Shown here: positions 16,325 to 24,559 of the stretch, piece by piece
Position numbering within the stretch: the first letter of the stretch is position 1
Layout: every line of letters starts with the position of its first letter
Assembly: GCA_036825615.1 (NCBI GenBank)
Contig: DAISXY010000007.1
Location: forward strand, 132,981-196,980
Direction of reading: 5' to 3'
DNA length: 64,000 bases
Origin: JAICXG01 sp036825615
Lineage (GTDB): Bacteria > Verrucomicrobiota > Verrucomicrobiia > Chthoniobacterales > UBA10450
Position numbers and translations under genes: made by a program
Notes under the pieces: model-generated
The model's database searches: none
Told to the model about the DNA's origin: nothing
Seen by the model: only the letters and a program-made list of their open reading frames with translations

Positions 16325-16717
16325 CTAATGGCGGGCGCGCCTCTGTTTCAGGATCTCGGCAATGCAATTCACCATGTCTTCAAGGTGAAACGGGTTGGCG
16401 AGAAAGGTGTAACCGCCGAGAAACCCAATCGTGCCGATCTGACCGTTGGCGCTCAAGGCGGTTAGACAGAGAACCGGCACATCGTGCAGGGCTCCTTCGG
16501 CGTGGATTTGCTGCGCGACCACATCGAGCTCGAGCTGTTGCGGTGCGGCATCGAGCAGAATGAGGTCGGGCTGAAACTCGAGCGCCGTCTCCACCACGCC
16601 CGGCTGATAGCTTTCCTGCCGGACGAGATAATTACCCCGGACGCTGAGCGCGGAGCGAACCAGCGCGGTTAGCCGCGGCTCGTGATCAATGAGGAGGATG
16701 CGTTTGGGCCGGCTCAT
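16325..16717 (-). CDS. Stand-alone receiver-domain protein lacking the conserved lysine
   Basis: A 130-residue single receiver domain. The acidic pocket (IDHE at 10-13), the phosphoacceptor Asp56 in LILLDAAP and the switch Thr in LCLTALS are present. However, the usual invariant Lys before Pro-Phe is Asn (FLANPF), so phosphorylation-dependent switching may be weak or altered. No output domain is present. I chose ATG 16717 (MSRPKRILLIDHEP); the longer frame to 16843 overlaps the divergent xseB start. It lies 15 bases before the AsnRS start on the same strand, so the two may be co-transcribed. The closest histidine kinase in the window is about 16 kb away. Confidence 0.8.
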   Translation of the reverse strand: MSRPKRILLIDHEPRLTALVRSALSVRGNYLVRQESYQPGVVETALEFQPDLILLDAAPQQLELDVVAQQIHAEGALHDVPVLCLTALSANGQIGTIGFLGGYTFLANPFHLEDMVNCIAEILKQRRARH

Positions 16718-16795
16718 ATCAGGCGAAAAGCAGGCGCGATGCCAGCGGCAGCTTTGCGCGGGGAACCGGCTATGCTTAATTGTTCCCTCGCCGTT

Positions 16796-17113
16796 ATGTC
16801 CCAACAGATGAAGAAAACCGCCGTGGCGGCGAACTTCGAACACGCTATGAAACGGCTGGAGCAGATTGTGCAGGAAATGGAATCAGGCGATCTGCCGCTG
16901 GAAGATTTGATCGTGCGTTACGAAGAGGGGATGAAGCTGGTCAAGGTTTGTCAGGAACGACTTGCGTCGGCCGAGCAAAGGATCGAAATCATCACCCGCA
17001 ACAGCGCCGGCAAACCGGTCGTGAAAGAATTCGAACCCGCCACTGCCCCGCTCCCCGCGGCGCCGTCTGAAGCCAAAGGAGAATCAAAAGATGTCGACGT
17101 TAGTCTCTTCTGA
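16796..17113 (+). CDS. xseB: Exodeoxyribonuclease VII small subunit
   Basis: A 105-residue protein with the XseB core FEHAMKRLEQIVQEMESGDL, PLEDLIVRYEEGMKLVKVCQ and RLASAEQRIEII, a helical hairpin that binds the large XseA subunit. The complex degrades single-stranded DNA. The C terminus carries an extra about 30 residues rich in Pro, Ala and Glu. ATG 16796 was chosen because the open frame upstream of it is shared with the divergent receiver gene. Its last 23 bases overlap dxs, the classic xseB-dxs arrangement. xseA is not in the window. Confidence 0.92.
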   Translation: MSQQMKKTAVAANFEHAMKRLEQIVQEMESGDLPLEDLIVRYEEGMKLVKVCQERLASAEQRIEIITRNSAGKPVVKEFEPATAPLPAAPSEAKGESKDVDVSLF

Positions 17114-19022
17114 GACACCCACTGCAAACACACGCCTGCTCGACGGGATTCATTCGCCCGACGACATCAAGGCTTTGCCGGAGGAAAGCCTGCCGCAGCT
17201 CGCCCAGGAGGTGCGGACCGAGCTGATCGAGGTGCTTTCGAAAACGGGCGGACATCTTGGGCCGAACCTCGGCGTGGTCGAGCTGACGATCGCGCTCCAT
17301 CGCGTCTTCAAGACGCCGCACGACAAGCTTGTCTTTGATGTCAGCCACCAGGGCTACGTCCACAAAATGTTTACCGGGCGGCTCGAGCGTTTCCACACCA
17401 TGCGCCAATACCGCGGGCTCAATGGTTTTCTCCTCCGCACCGAGAGCGCGCACGATGCCTACGGCGCCGGGCACGCCGGGACCGCGCTCTCCGCCGGGCT
17501 CGGGATGGCGGTGGGGCGGGATTTGTTAGGCGGAGATGAGAATGTCGTGGTCGTGGCGGGCGACGCCGCCCTGACCTGCGGGATCAGCTACGAAGCGCTC
17601 AACAACGTCCGTGCCCAGACGAAGCGTTTCATCGTGGTGCTGAACGACAACGAATGGTCCATCGCGAAAAATGTCGGTGCGATTGCCGCTTACCTGAACA
17701 ACATCGTCACCAACCCGACTTACGCGCACCTCCACGAGAAGGCAGGTCGCTTCATCAAGGCGATCGCGGGCCGGAGCGCGCTCCACCTCGCGCAGAAAGT
17801 CGAGGAAGGAGTCAAGGGTTTGCTCGTTCCGAGCGTGATCTTCGAGGAACTGGGCTTCCGCTATTATGGACCGATCGACGGACACGACATCCCGCTCCTC
17901 ACCCGCACGTTTGAATTTTTGAAACGCCAGGACGAACCGGTCCTGCTCCACATCCTGACCAAGAAAGGCAGAGGCTACGAGCCGGCCCTGGCCAAGCCGG
18001 ACAAGTTCCACGGCCTCGGCAAATACAAGGTCGAGAGCGGCGAGACCGCGCCCGCCCCGATACCGACCTATTCCGAGATTCTCGGCAAGTCGTTAGGCAA
18101 GTTCGCCGATCACAACCGCAAAATTGTCGCCATCACCGGCGCGATGCCGAGCGGCACCGGGCTCGGTTTTTTCCAGGCGCAACATCCCGACCGTTACTAC
18201 GACGTTGGGATCGCGGAGGAGCACGCCGCGCTCTTCGCCTGCGGGCTCGCGACCCAGGGTTTGAAGCCGTTTCTCACCATCTACTCGACCTTCATGCAGC
18301 GCGCCTACGACATGATTATTCACGATATCGCGCTCCAAAATCTCAATGTCGCGCTCTGCATGGATCGCGCCGGCTTGAGCGGCGACGACGGGCCGACCCA
18401 TCACGGCCTTTTCGATATCGGTTACCTGCGGCACATCCCGAACATGATCCATATGCAGCCGAAGGATGAAGATGAGTTCGTCGACATGCTTTGGACGATG
18501 CTGCATTACAACTCCGGTCCGATCGCGATCCGCTACCCGCGCGGCGCCGGTACCGGCGCGAAACCAAAGCCGGAGCCGAAGTTGCTCGAGATCGGGAAGG
18601 CCGAAGTGGTGCAGCACGGAAAGGACGTGGCGATTTTCGGCCTCGGCAACATGTTCGAGCTGGCCCAGGAAGCGGCCCAGAAACTCGAGGCCCAGGGCAT
18701 TTCCGTGGCGCTCATTAACCCGCGCTGGATCAAACCGCTCGATACCGGCACGCTCGAGTTTTTCGCGCGCAGCGTGCAGGTGGTCTGCACGATCGAAGAC
18801 CATGTCCTGCACAACGGTTTTGGCTGCGCGGTCATGGAACATCTCCACTCGCAGCTGATCGCGACGCCGGTGGTGCGAATCGGCTGGCCCGACCAGTTCA
18901 TCGAGCACGGCAACATTCCCGCGCTACGGAGCAAGCACGGCCTGACGAGCGACGCGCTGGTGGAAAAAGTGTTGCCCCTTTTGCAGCGCCGCCGCGAGCA
19001 GGCACGGCCGAGCGCGGCCTAG
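17091..19022 (+). CDS. dxs: 1-deoxy-D-xylulose-5-phosphate synthase
   Basis: A 643-residue TPP enzyme that condenses pyruvate and glyceraldehyde 3-phosphate, the first step of the MEP isoprenoid pathway. GHLGPNLGVVELTIALH and DVSHQGYVHKMFTGR are in the N-terminal domain. DVGIAEEHAALFACGLA is the pyrimidine-binding domain motif and DGPTHHGLFD is also typical. The TPP/Mg motif reads GDAALTCG and then LNDNEWSI, that is GDA rather than the common GDG; I recall the same form in chlamydial DXS, consistent with a PVC-type lineage. A strong AAAGGAG lies about 8 bases before the ATG, which is inside the end of xseB. Confidence 0.95.
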   Translation: MSTLVSSETPTANTRLLDGIHSPDDIKALPEESLPQLAQEVRTELIEVLSKTGGHLGPNLGVVELTIALHRVFKTPHDKLVFDVSHQGYVHKMFTGRLERFHTMRQYRGLNGFLLRTESAHDAYGAGHAGTALSAGLGMAVGRDLLGGDENVVVVAGDAALTCGISYEALNNVRAQTKRFIVVLNDNEWSIAKNVGAIAAYLNNIVTNPTYAHLHEKAGRFIKAIAGRSALHLAQKVEEGVKGLLVPSVIFEELGFRYYGPIDGHDIPLLTRTFEFLKRQDEPVLLHILTKKGRGYEPALAKPDKFHGLGKYKVESGETAPAPIPTYSEILGKSLGKFADHNRKIVAITGAMPSGTGLGFFQAQHPDRYYDVGIAEEHAALFACGLATQGLKPFLTIYSTFMQRAYDMIIHDIALQNLNVALCMDRAGLSGDDGPTHHGLFDIGYLRHIPNMIHMQPKDEDEFVDMLWTMLHYNSGPIAIRYPRGAGTGAKPKPEPKLLEIGKAEVVQHGKDVAIFGLGNMFELAQEAAQKLEAQGISVALINPRWIKPLDTGTLEFFARSVQVVCTIEDHVLHNGFGCAVMEHLHSQLIATPVVRIGWPDQFIEHGNIPALRSKHGLTSDALVEKVLPLLQRRREQARPSAA

Positions 19023-19051
19023 TCAGGCAGGGGCGGCTTTGAATGCTGCGG

Positions 19052-19072
19052 GCGGCGGTTACAAATCGCCGC
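19052..19072 (+). terminator. Stem-loop downstream of dxs
   Basis: GCGGCGGTT pairs with AATCGCCGC over a 3-base loop (nine pairs, one of them G-U), 29 bases after the dxs stop. There is no U-run after it, so it could be a factor-dependent terminator or a small palindromic repeat. The rest of 19023-19276 holds no convincing gene. A minus-strand frame at about 19085-19190 reads EPIGIASVDFMASLDEALRA and may be a decayed fragment. Confidence 0.4.
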
Positions 19073-19276
19073 TCCCCTGGGCGCAAATCACACATCCAAG
19101 TACGCGCGCAGCGCCTCGTCGAGGCTCGCCATGAAATCAACTGAGGCGATGCCGATCGGCTCGAGCAGGCGTTTGCGGCTGACTTGTCAAATACCTGGAG
19201 TGATGGCGAAGCTCGTCTTGAGCTTGGGCACCTCAATTCGCCCCGCAACGCGTCTTGCTTGATGAGGTGATAGATT

Positions 19277-20455
19277 ATGCGGATGATTTTTTTGCGACTC
19301 TTTCTCGGGCTGTTATTTTCGTTAGGCGTATCGGTTGGTTCTGCGGCGGGAGCGGAAACCGAGTTCCGCGGCGCGTGGGTGGCAACGGTTTACAATCTGG
19401 ATTGGCCCTCGAAACCCGGGCTCGCGCCCGCGACGCAAAAGGCGCAGTTCCGCGCCATTCTTGATCGCGCCGCGGAGCTGCATCTGAATGCGATCCTCCT
19501 CCAGGTGCGCCCGGCGAGCGACGCACTTTACAACTCCCGCTACGAACCGTGGTCGCAATTTCTCAGCGGCAAGGCCGGGGTTTCGCCCGGTTATGATCCG
19601 CTCGCCTTCGCCATTTCAGAAGCGCACCTGCGCGGGATCGAGCTGCATGCCTGGATCAATCCATTTCGGGCCGCGATCAGCGCGACTGCCTCCCTCCCAT
19701 CGGATCACGTCGCGAAAAAGCATCCGGAATGGGTGCGGCGTTTCGGGAAACAGCTCTGGATTGATCCGGGAAATCCCGACGCACGCCAATATGTGATCGA
19801 TGTCGTGACCGATCTGCTCGGTCGCTACGATGTCGACGGCATTCACCTCGATGATTATTTCTATCCCTACCCGCTCCGAGTGGGCGAAGCCACCTTTCCC
19901 GACGACGCGACCTGGCAACGCTTCGGGCGCAAATCCGGCCTAACCCGGGCAGAATGGCGTCGGGCCAACATCAACGATTTTGTTCATTCGCTTTACCGGG
20001 CGGTGAAAGCGACCCGGCCTCGCGCGCGCTTCGGGATCAGCCCGTTTGGAATCTGGCGGCCCGGCGTCCCGCCGACGATCCGCGCCGGGGTGGACGCCTA
20101 TGGCCAGCTTTTCGCCGACGCGCGCAAATGGCTGGCCGAAGGCTGGGTCGATTATCTCGCCCCGCAGCTCTACTGGAGTATCGAGCCGGCGGAGCAAAGT
20201 TTTCCCGTCCTGCTCGACTGGTGGCGCGCGCAAAGCAACGGCAAGGCGATCTGGCCGGGGATTGCAACCGAACGAATCGGCTCGAAGCGGCCGGCGCGCG
20301 AGATCGTTAGGCAAATCGAATTGACCCGTCGCGGCACGTCATCGCCCGGGCAGATTCACTGGAGCATGAAAGCTCTCATGCGCGACCAGGGCAGGATTGA
20401 CGAACTGCTCCGCCAGGGCCCGTATGCGGAAAAGGCCGAGCTGCCGCCGCGCTGA
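19277..20455 (+). CDS. Secreted GHL10-family glycoside-hydrolase-like protein
   Basis: A 392-residue protein with a signal peptide (RLFLGLLFSLGVSVGSAAGA, cleavage near residue 26). The mature part begins EFRGAWVATVYNLDWPS, the hallmark start of the GHL10 (DUF187, YngK-like) family, a TIM barrel related to GH10/GH13-type hydrolases. Further family segments are LNAILLQVRPASDALY, ELHAWINPFRA, YDVDGIHLDDYFYPYP and ARFGISPFGIWRPG. The acidic pair in HLDDYF is a plausible part of the active site. Expected location is periplasm or outside. The substrate of the family is poorly known. A CGTTAGGC octamer lies inside the signal-peptide coding region. Confidence 0.88.
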   Translation: MRMIFLRLFLGLLFSLGVSVGSAAGAETEFRGAWVATVYNLDWPSKPGLAPATQKAQFRAILDRAAELHLNAILLQVRPASDALYNSRYEPWSQFLSGKAGVSPGYDPLAFAISEAHLRGIELHAWINPFRAAISATASLPSDHVAKKHPEWVRRFGKQLWIDPGNPDARQYVIDVVTDLLGRYDVDGIHLDDYFYPYPLRVGEATFPDDATWQRFGRKSGLTRAEWRRANINDFVHSLYRAVKATRPRARFGISPFGIWRPGVPPTIRAGVDAYGQLFADARKWLAEGWVDYLAPQLYWSIEPAEQSFPVLLDWWRAQSNGKAIWPGIATERIGSKRPAREIVRQIELTRRGTSSPGQIHWSMKALMRDQGRIDELLRQGPYAEKAELPPR

Positions 20456-20462
20456 GAGACGT

Positions 20463-22169
20463 TTAGGTCGCGATCAGCTCGCGCAGCCGCGCGAGCGCCG
20501 CATCCGCTTCTCTGCCCTTCTCGTCGATTGCCGCGAGAATTTGTGCAGGAGTGCGTGTGTCGCTTTCGACTTTGCGATGCGGGTTTATCGCCTTCAAATC
20601 GAAGACCGCGTTTTCGATCGCAGTGGCCTTTGCTTCCGCTTCTCGTGCTTCCCGCGAAACTGTTTTCTGTTGCTCCAAAGCTGCGGTGATCTCCGCCTTT
20701 TGGCCGTCGTGCTTTCGCAACCAGCGGACCCTGCCGTTCAGGTTCTCGGCGCTAAGCGCCAGCTCGGCTGCTTTCTCACGCAGCGGGCGCGCCTCTTCGA
20801 GCGCCGCCTCTAATTTCTCCGCGAAATTTACAGTCCAGCTGTTCTCGCTCTCCTGGCGACTGGGGAATAATTCAAAGAACTCCTCAAAGTGCCGCAAGGT
20901 TAGCGGCGTCTTCTTACCTACTTTCAGGTGTGACAGGTCATAGTACCAGATCCGTTCGGTCTGCGCTCCTTTGTCGAAGAACACGAGATTGGTTTTCACC
21001 CCCGCCCCGGCGCTCGAAAAGACGCCGCCGGGCAGACTAACGATGCAATAGACATTGCATTCCTCAAGCAGCTTGCGCTTCGTTTGCACGAAAGCTTCGG
21101 CATCGACGCGGAAGAGAACGCCTTCATCGAGCACGATCCCGCAACGGCTCCCAGTCTTCATGCTTTGCAGGACGTTCTGGATGAAAAGCACCTGGGTTGC
21201 GCCGGTTTTGTATTCGTAGGGTGTCTGCGCTTCTTTGCCTTCCTTGCCGCCGAACGGCGGATTCATCAGCACGTAATCAAAAAATTTCGGTGCGCCTTCG
21301 AAGAGCCCGGCATAGACCGGAATCTGCGAAAGCGAGTTGCCATGCCAGACGTGGGGCTCGTCGATTCCGTGCAGCACCAGGTTGGCCAGGCCAATGGGAT
21401 AGACGACGTTGTCTTTTTCGCGCCCGTAGAAAGTCCGGTGCTTCAGCGTCTCCAGTTCGACCGCTGAAATCTTCGCGGCCGCCTTGTCGCGCATGTACTC
21501 ATAGGCCTGGGCAAGGAAGCCGCCCGTCCCGCAGCCCGGATCGTAAACGGTGCGGCCAATCTGCGGATCAACCACCCGGACCATGGCGCGAATTACCTCG
21601 CGTGGGGTGAAAAACTGGCCGCCGTCGTTTCCTTTCTCGCCCATCTTAAGGAGCAAGCCCTCATAAACCTGCGACAGCGTGAAGACGTGCGTCTCATCCA
21701 CGGTTGCGCTGCTGATCTCATCCACCTTGTCGAGGACATCGAGAAAGTTCTTCTCCGAATCGATCCGGCTGCGATCGATGCCGGACATGATCTCGCTCAC
21801 GACCTTCTGTTTCGCGGTCGCGTCCGGTTTGTCCTTGAGCGTCTTTAGCTCGGGCAGCAACTGCTCGTGAACAAACTTCCAAATGCTCGCGTTCTTGTCC
21901 TGCCGCATCGCTGATTGCGGCGCGGCCCAGTCGCGCCAGCGAAAAGGCGACGCCAACGTAGGCACAAATGGAACCCCAAGCGCTTCCGCTTCCTCGGCTT
22001 CCTGCGCCTCACGCTCGTCGAGAATGCGGAGAAACAGAATCCAGGTCAGCTCCGGCACATATTGCAACGCACCAGCGCAATTGGAGCGCCGCATGATGTC
22101 GCAGATCGATTTCACTGCCGCGTTGAGCGATTGCGGCGAAGCATGTTTCTTTCCAGATAGGCGAGCCAT
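20463..22169 (-). CDS. hsdM: Type I restriction-modification DNA methylase subunit
   Basis: A 568-residue adenine-N6 methyltransferase subunit. The N-terminal helical HsdM domain covers about residues 1-150. The SAM-binding motif is DPGCGTGGF at about 210-218 and the catalytic motif IV is NPPFGG at 303-308. QFFTPREVIRAMV, just before the SAM motif, is also typical. The C-terminal part from about 450 is a charged coil. I chose ATG 22169 (MARLSGKKHASPQS); an in-frame TTG at 22205 would add 12 residues. It shares direction with hsdS and hsdR but is separated from them by the Panacea and toxin-like genes on the other strand. Confidence 0.92.
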   Translation of the reverse strand: MARLSGKKHASPQSLNAAVKSICDIMRRSNCAGALQYVPELTWILFLRILDEREAQEAEEAEALGVPFVPTLASPFRWRDWAAPQSAMRQDKNASIWKFVHEQLLPELKTLKDKPDATAKQKVVSEIMSGIDRSRIDSEKNFLDVLDKVDEISSATVDETHVFTLSQVYEGLLLKMGEKGNDGGQFFTPREVIRAMVRVVDPQIGRTVYDPGCGTGGFLAQAYEYMRDKAAAKISAVELETLKHRTFYGREKDNVVYPIGLANLVLHGIDEPHVWHGNSLSQIPVYAGLFEGAPKFFDYVLMNPPFGGKEGKEAQTPYEYKTGATQVLFIQNVLQSMKTGSRCGIVLDEGVLFRVDAEAFVQTKRKLLEECNVYCIVSLPGGVFSSAGAGVKTNLVFFDKGAQTERIWYYDLSHLKVGKKTPLTLRHFEEFFELFPSRQESENSWTVNFAEKLEAALEEARPLREKAAELALSAENLNGRVRWLRKHDGQKAEITAALEQQKTVSREAREAEAKATAIENAVFDLKAINPHRKVESDTRTPAQILAAIDEKGREADAALARLRELIAT

Positions 22170-22295
22170 GAACAAGCGACGTTTTAGCGTGGGGCAAGCG
22201 ATCAATCCAGCGGGTTTGCGCTTGACCTTAAGAAAAGCGCCCTCATCATGTGCGTTCGAACGTTGGCTCTACAGGTGCTAACTTCGGAAGTGTCG

Positions 22296-22916
22296 ATGCC
22301 GTCTTCACTAGAAATTCGTGCGCCCGTGCGCAAATCCACCCAGGCGCTTAACTATTTTGCGCATAAGGCTGCCACAGCCACCCCTGCGCGCGAGATGAAC
22401 AAAATGAAGGCGCTCAAGCTTCTCTTCTTCGCCGACCGCTTTCATCTTCGGAAGTATGGCCGGCCGGTCAGCGAGTGTGAATACTTCGCCATGAAGAACG
22501 GCCCCGTCGCCTCTGAAGCGAAACGCGTGGCGGAAGAAAGGCTGGCCGATCGAGATCGGAATTATGCCCGCCGCTATGTGCGCCAGAAAGGCCTCTATCG
22601 CTATGAATCAATCGCGGATGTCGATCTCGCTGTCTTATCGAACTCCGATGTCGAAGCGCTCGACTTTGCCTGGAAGAACTTCGGACATTACAGCGAGTTC
22701 GACCTGGCAGAGATCACTCATCACTATCCGGAATGGAAACGCCACGCGGTCGAGCTTTCTCGCCCGGGAGCGAAGCGCGTTGAAATGGAATACGCGGATT
22801 TCTTCGATGAACCGGATGCGGGTTACAACCCGTGTCATCCGCTCACAAAAAAAGACCGGGAGATTGGGCGCGAGCTGTATCTCGATACGGAAGCGGTCGC
22901 AAATCTCTGGAAGTAG
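22296..22916 (+). CDS. Panacea (SocA/DUF4065) domain protein, likely antitoxin
   Basis: A 206-residue protein carrying the Panacea domain, with MNKMKALKLLFFADRFHLRK at about 34-53 followed by YGRPVSECEYFAMKNGPVASE. Panacea proteins include SocA and the PanA antitoxins, which neutralise many unrelated toxin domains. ATG 22296 (MPSSLEIRAP) was chosen; the frame is open to 22248 but that extension does not look like the family. The next gene starts nine bases after its stop and encodes a small toxin-like protein, the usual two-gene order of panAT modules. The pair sits opposite to and between hsdS and hsdM. The antitoxin role is inferred from the domain and context. Confidence 0.85.
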   Translation: MPSSLEIRAPVRKSTQALNYFAHKAATATPAREMNKMKALKLLFFADRFHLRKYGRPVSECEYFAMKNGPVASEAKRVAEERLADRDRNYARRYVRQKGLYRYESIADVDLAVLSNSDVEALDFAWKNFGHYSEFDLAEITHHYPEWKRHAVELSRPGAKRVEMEYADFFDEPDAGYNPCHPLTKKDREIGRELYLDTEAVANLWK

Positions 22917-22925
22917 CTTCTTTTC

Positions 22926-23360
22926 ATGGCGCGGGTTCCTCTCGATCTGCGCCTCTCCCTGCGCGAGGGAAGCATCTACTATTTGACCGAGCGGACGCTC
23001 TCATCACCCGAGCCACATTTTCAGATCGTCGTTAACAATCCGCTGAAACAGCAGGTTCTTCTCCTCACCATCGTCACCTCGAAAGTTGAAAAGGTGAAAT
23101 ATCGCCGGCGCGATTCGCTCGAGACCGTGGTTGAACTCGGCCCGGGCGACCTGCCGAAGATTCTGACGCGGCCTTCGATCATCGATTGCAACCGCCTGAT
23201 TCGCATTTCCCTGGAAGAATTCTGCGAGCGCTGGGCACGAAAGGAAATCGCGGCCTTCGATAAAGACTTGCCTGAGCGTCTGCGCACCGCGGTACGCAGG
23301 GCAATTCATGCAAGCAACCTGGTTCCGGAGACAATCAAAGCGCTCGTCGCAAAACCTTAG
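22926..23360 (+). CDS. Small PemK/MazF-like protein, candidate toxin
   Basis: A 144-residue protein following the Panacea gene by nine bases. The pattern EGSIYYLTE ... HFQIVVNNP ... VLLLTIVTSKVEKVK ... PSIIDCNRLIRISLEEF resembles the strand order of PemK/MazF-type SH3-like barrels (substrate-binding start, central TSK segment, and the S-x-I-D-C-x-R-x-I end strand). That resemblance is by eye and is not proof of RNase activity. The last about 45 residues are helical. It overlaps the end of the convergent hsdS gene by four bases. If the Panacea gene is an antitoxin, this is the obvious toxin partner. Confidence 0.7.
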   Translation: MARVPLDLRLSLREGSIYYLTERTLSSPEPHFQIVVNNPLKQQVLLLTIVTSKVEKVKYRRRDSLETVVELGPGDLPKILTRPSIIDCNRLIRISLEEFCERWARKEIAAFDKDLPERLRTAVRRAIHASNLVPETIKALVAKP

Positions 23361-24559
23361 CCACCGTTCTGATCGAACGCTGAACGCAACAGTGCGGCCG
23401 GAAGTTTTTCCAATTCGCCAAGCTTCTGTGCAATGGTCTCGCGCAACGCGCGCGCACTGCACATTTCTTCACTGATCCGCCGCGCCACTTCACGTTGTCG
23501 ATCCAAGGGAGGCAAATTGATTTCGACCGCAGCAACTTCATCAGTGCGAATTCGCGGAAGCCAACCTGGTATTTCGCCGACCGGCGCTCGCGCGAGATAA
23601 GTCGAGCTTCGCATGAACCACGCGACAAATTCTCTGTCGATCAAATCGCGTCGCGGCTCGAACACGTACTGATCGACCGAGCACAACCCATCGAAATCCG
23701 CGATCCACAGCTTGTTTAAATACGGTCGCAGATATCCGTAAACGATGTCGCCGCTGAAGAAACGCGCTTTGCGACCAGTGAGCTGTTCCATTTGCACTGG
23801 CAATTCGCCAATGCGTCGGCCGGTGTGCGGCTCAATGTGTTCGAGTCCTACGAAGCGCGCAGCACCTCTCGGCTTGTTCCTCGGATGAACTATGTCTTGC
23901 CGTATGTCGAGTAACTCGCCGAGCCGACGCAACGGCCAGCGTTTGGCTTCTTCGCTTTCGAAAACGGCGCGAAGATTTGCGGCCGGGAGCGCGTCGGCTG
24001 CTTGCAGTTGCGCCTTCAGCGCCGCGCACGCTTCCGCTACGATCGCCAGTTGCTCGCGCAACCGCGCCGCAATCCGCCGTTGCTCCTCCAGCGGCGGCAA
24101 CGGAATCTTTTGCGTGCGAACTTGGGAATCAGTAACAGCAGGATAAAGCGCGCCTTTCACCAGATCGGACAGCGCACTGACAAACCCTGTGGACTGAACA
24201 AATCCAAACAGGTAATCTGGTTCGAGCCGACCATCTGTTCGCAGCACGCAAAAACCGGTGCTGGCGATTTGATCGTGGAGTTCACCGGGGACGATTGCGA
24301 CCGCGTTCAAGTTGGGCCGCGTTGTTGCGACAAGAACATCGTTCTCGCAAACAACTTGTCGTGCTCGACTCGACGCCTCGCGGCCCAACAAACGTTTCGG
24401 TGTTACGATTTCTTTTTGTGAGTTATCGACGCTCGAAATGTCGATATACATGAAAGCTTCATCGGCCTTGATCCGAGGGTCGCGTGTGCTGATTCGCTTC
24501 TCGCAAAGCTCGTCGAGCGCAACGAGTGGAAAACTCTGCCTTCCATTCCCGGTGCTCAT
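23357..24559 (-). CDS. hsdS: Type I restriction-modification specificity subunit
   Basis: A 400-residue S subunit with two target-recognition domains, each followed by a conserved helix. The first half ends in KIPLPPLEEQRRIAARLREQ and the second in EINLPPLDRQREVARRISEE, the repeated PPL-x-E/D-Q-R-x-I/V-A-x-R motif of HsdS. It determines the bipartite DNA target. Its ATG overlaps the hsdR stop by four bases, so hsdR and hsdS are coupled. The target sequence cannot be read from the protein. Confidence 0.93.
   Translation of the reverse strand: MSTGNGRQSFPLVALDELCEKRISTRDPRIKADEAFMYIDISSVDNSQKEIVTPKRLLGREASSRARQVVCENDVLVATTRPNLNAVAIVPGELHDQIASTGFCVLRTDGRLEPDYLFGFVQSTGFVSALSDLVKGALYPAVTDSQVRTQKIPLPPLEEQRRIAARLREQLAIVAEACAALKAQLQAADALPAANLRAVFESEEAKRWPLRRLGELLDIRQDIVHPRNKPRGAARFVGLEHIEPHTGRRIGELPVQMEQLTGRKARFFSGDIVYGYLRPYLNKLWIADFDGLCSVDQYVFEPRRDLIDREFVAWFMRSSTYLARAPVGEIPGWLPRIRTDEVAAVEINLPPLDRQREVARRISEEMCSARALRETIAQKLGELEKLPAALLRSAFDQNGG

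Noticed and set aside
19085..19248. Small minus-strand gene downstream of dxs
   Set aside because: One frame has a protein-like stretch but is interrupted by a stop, and another open frame has Arg/Ser-rich shadow-like composition. I mention it only as a possible fragment.
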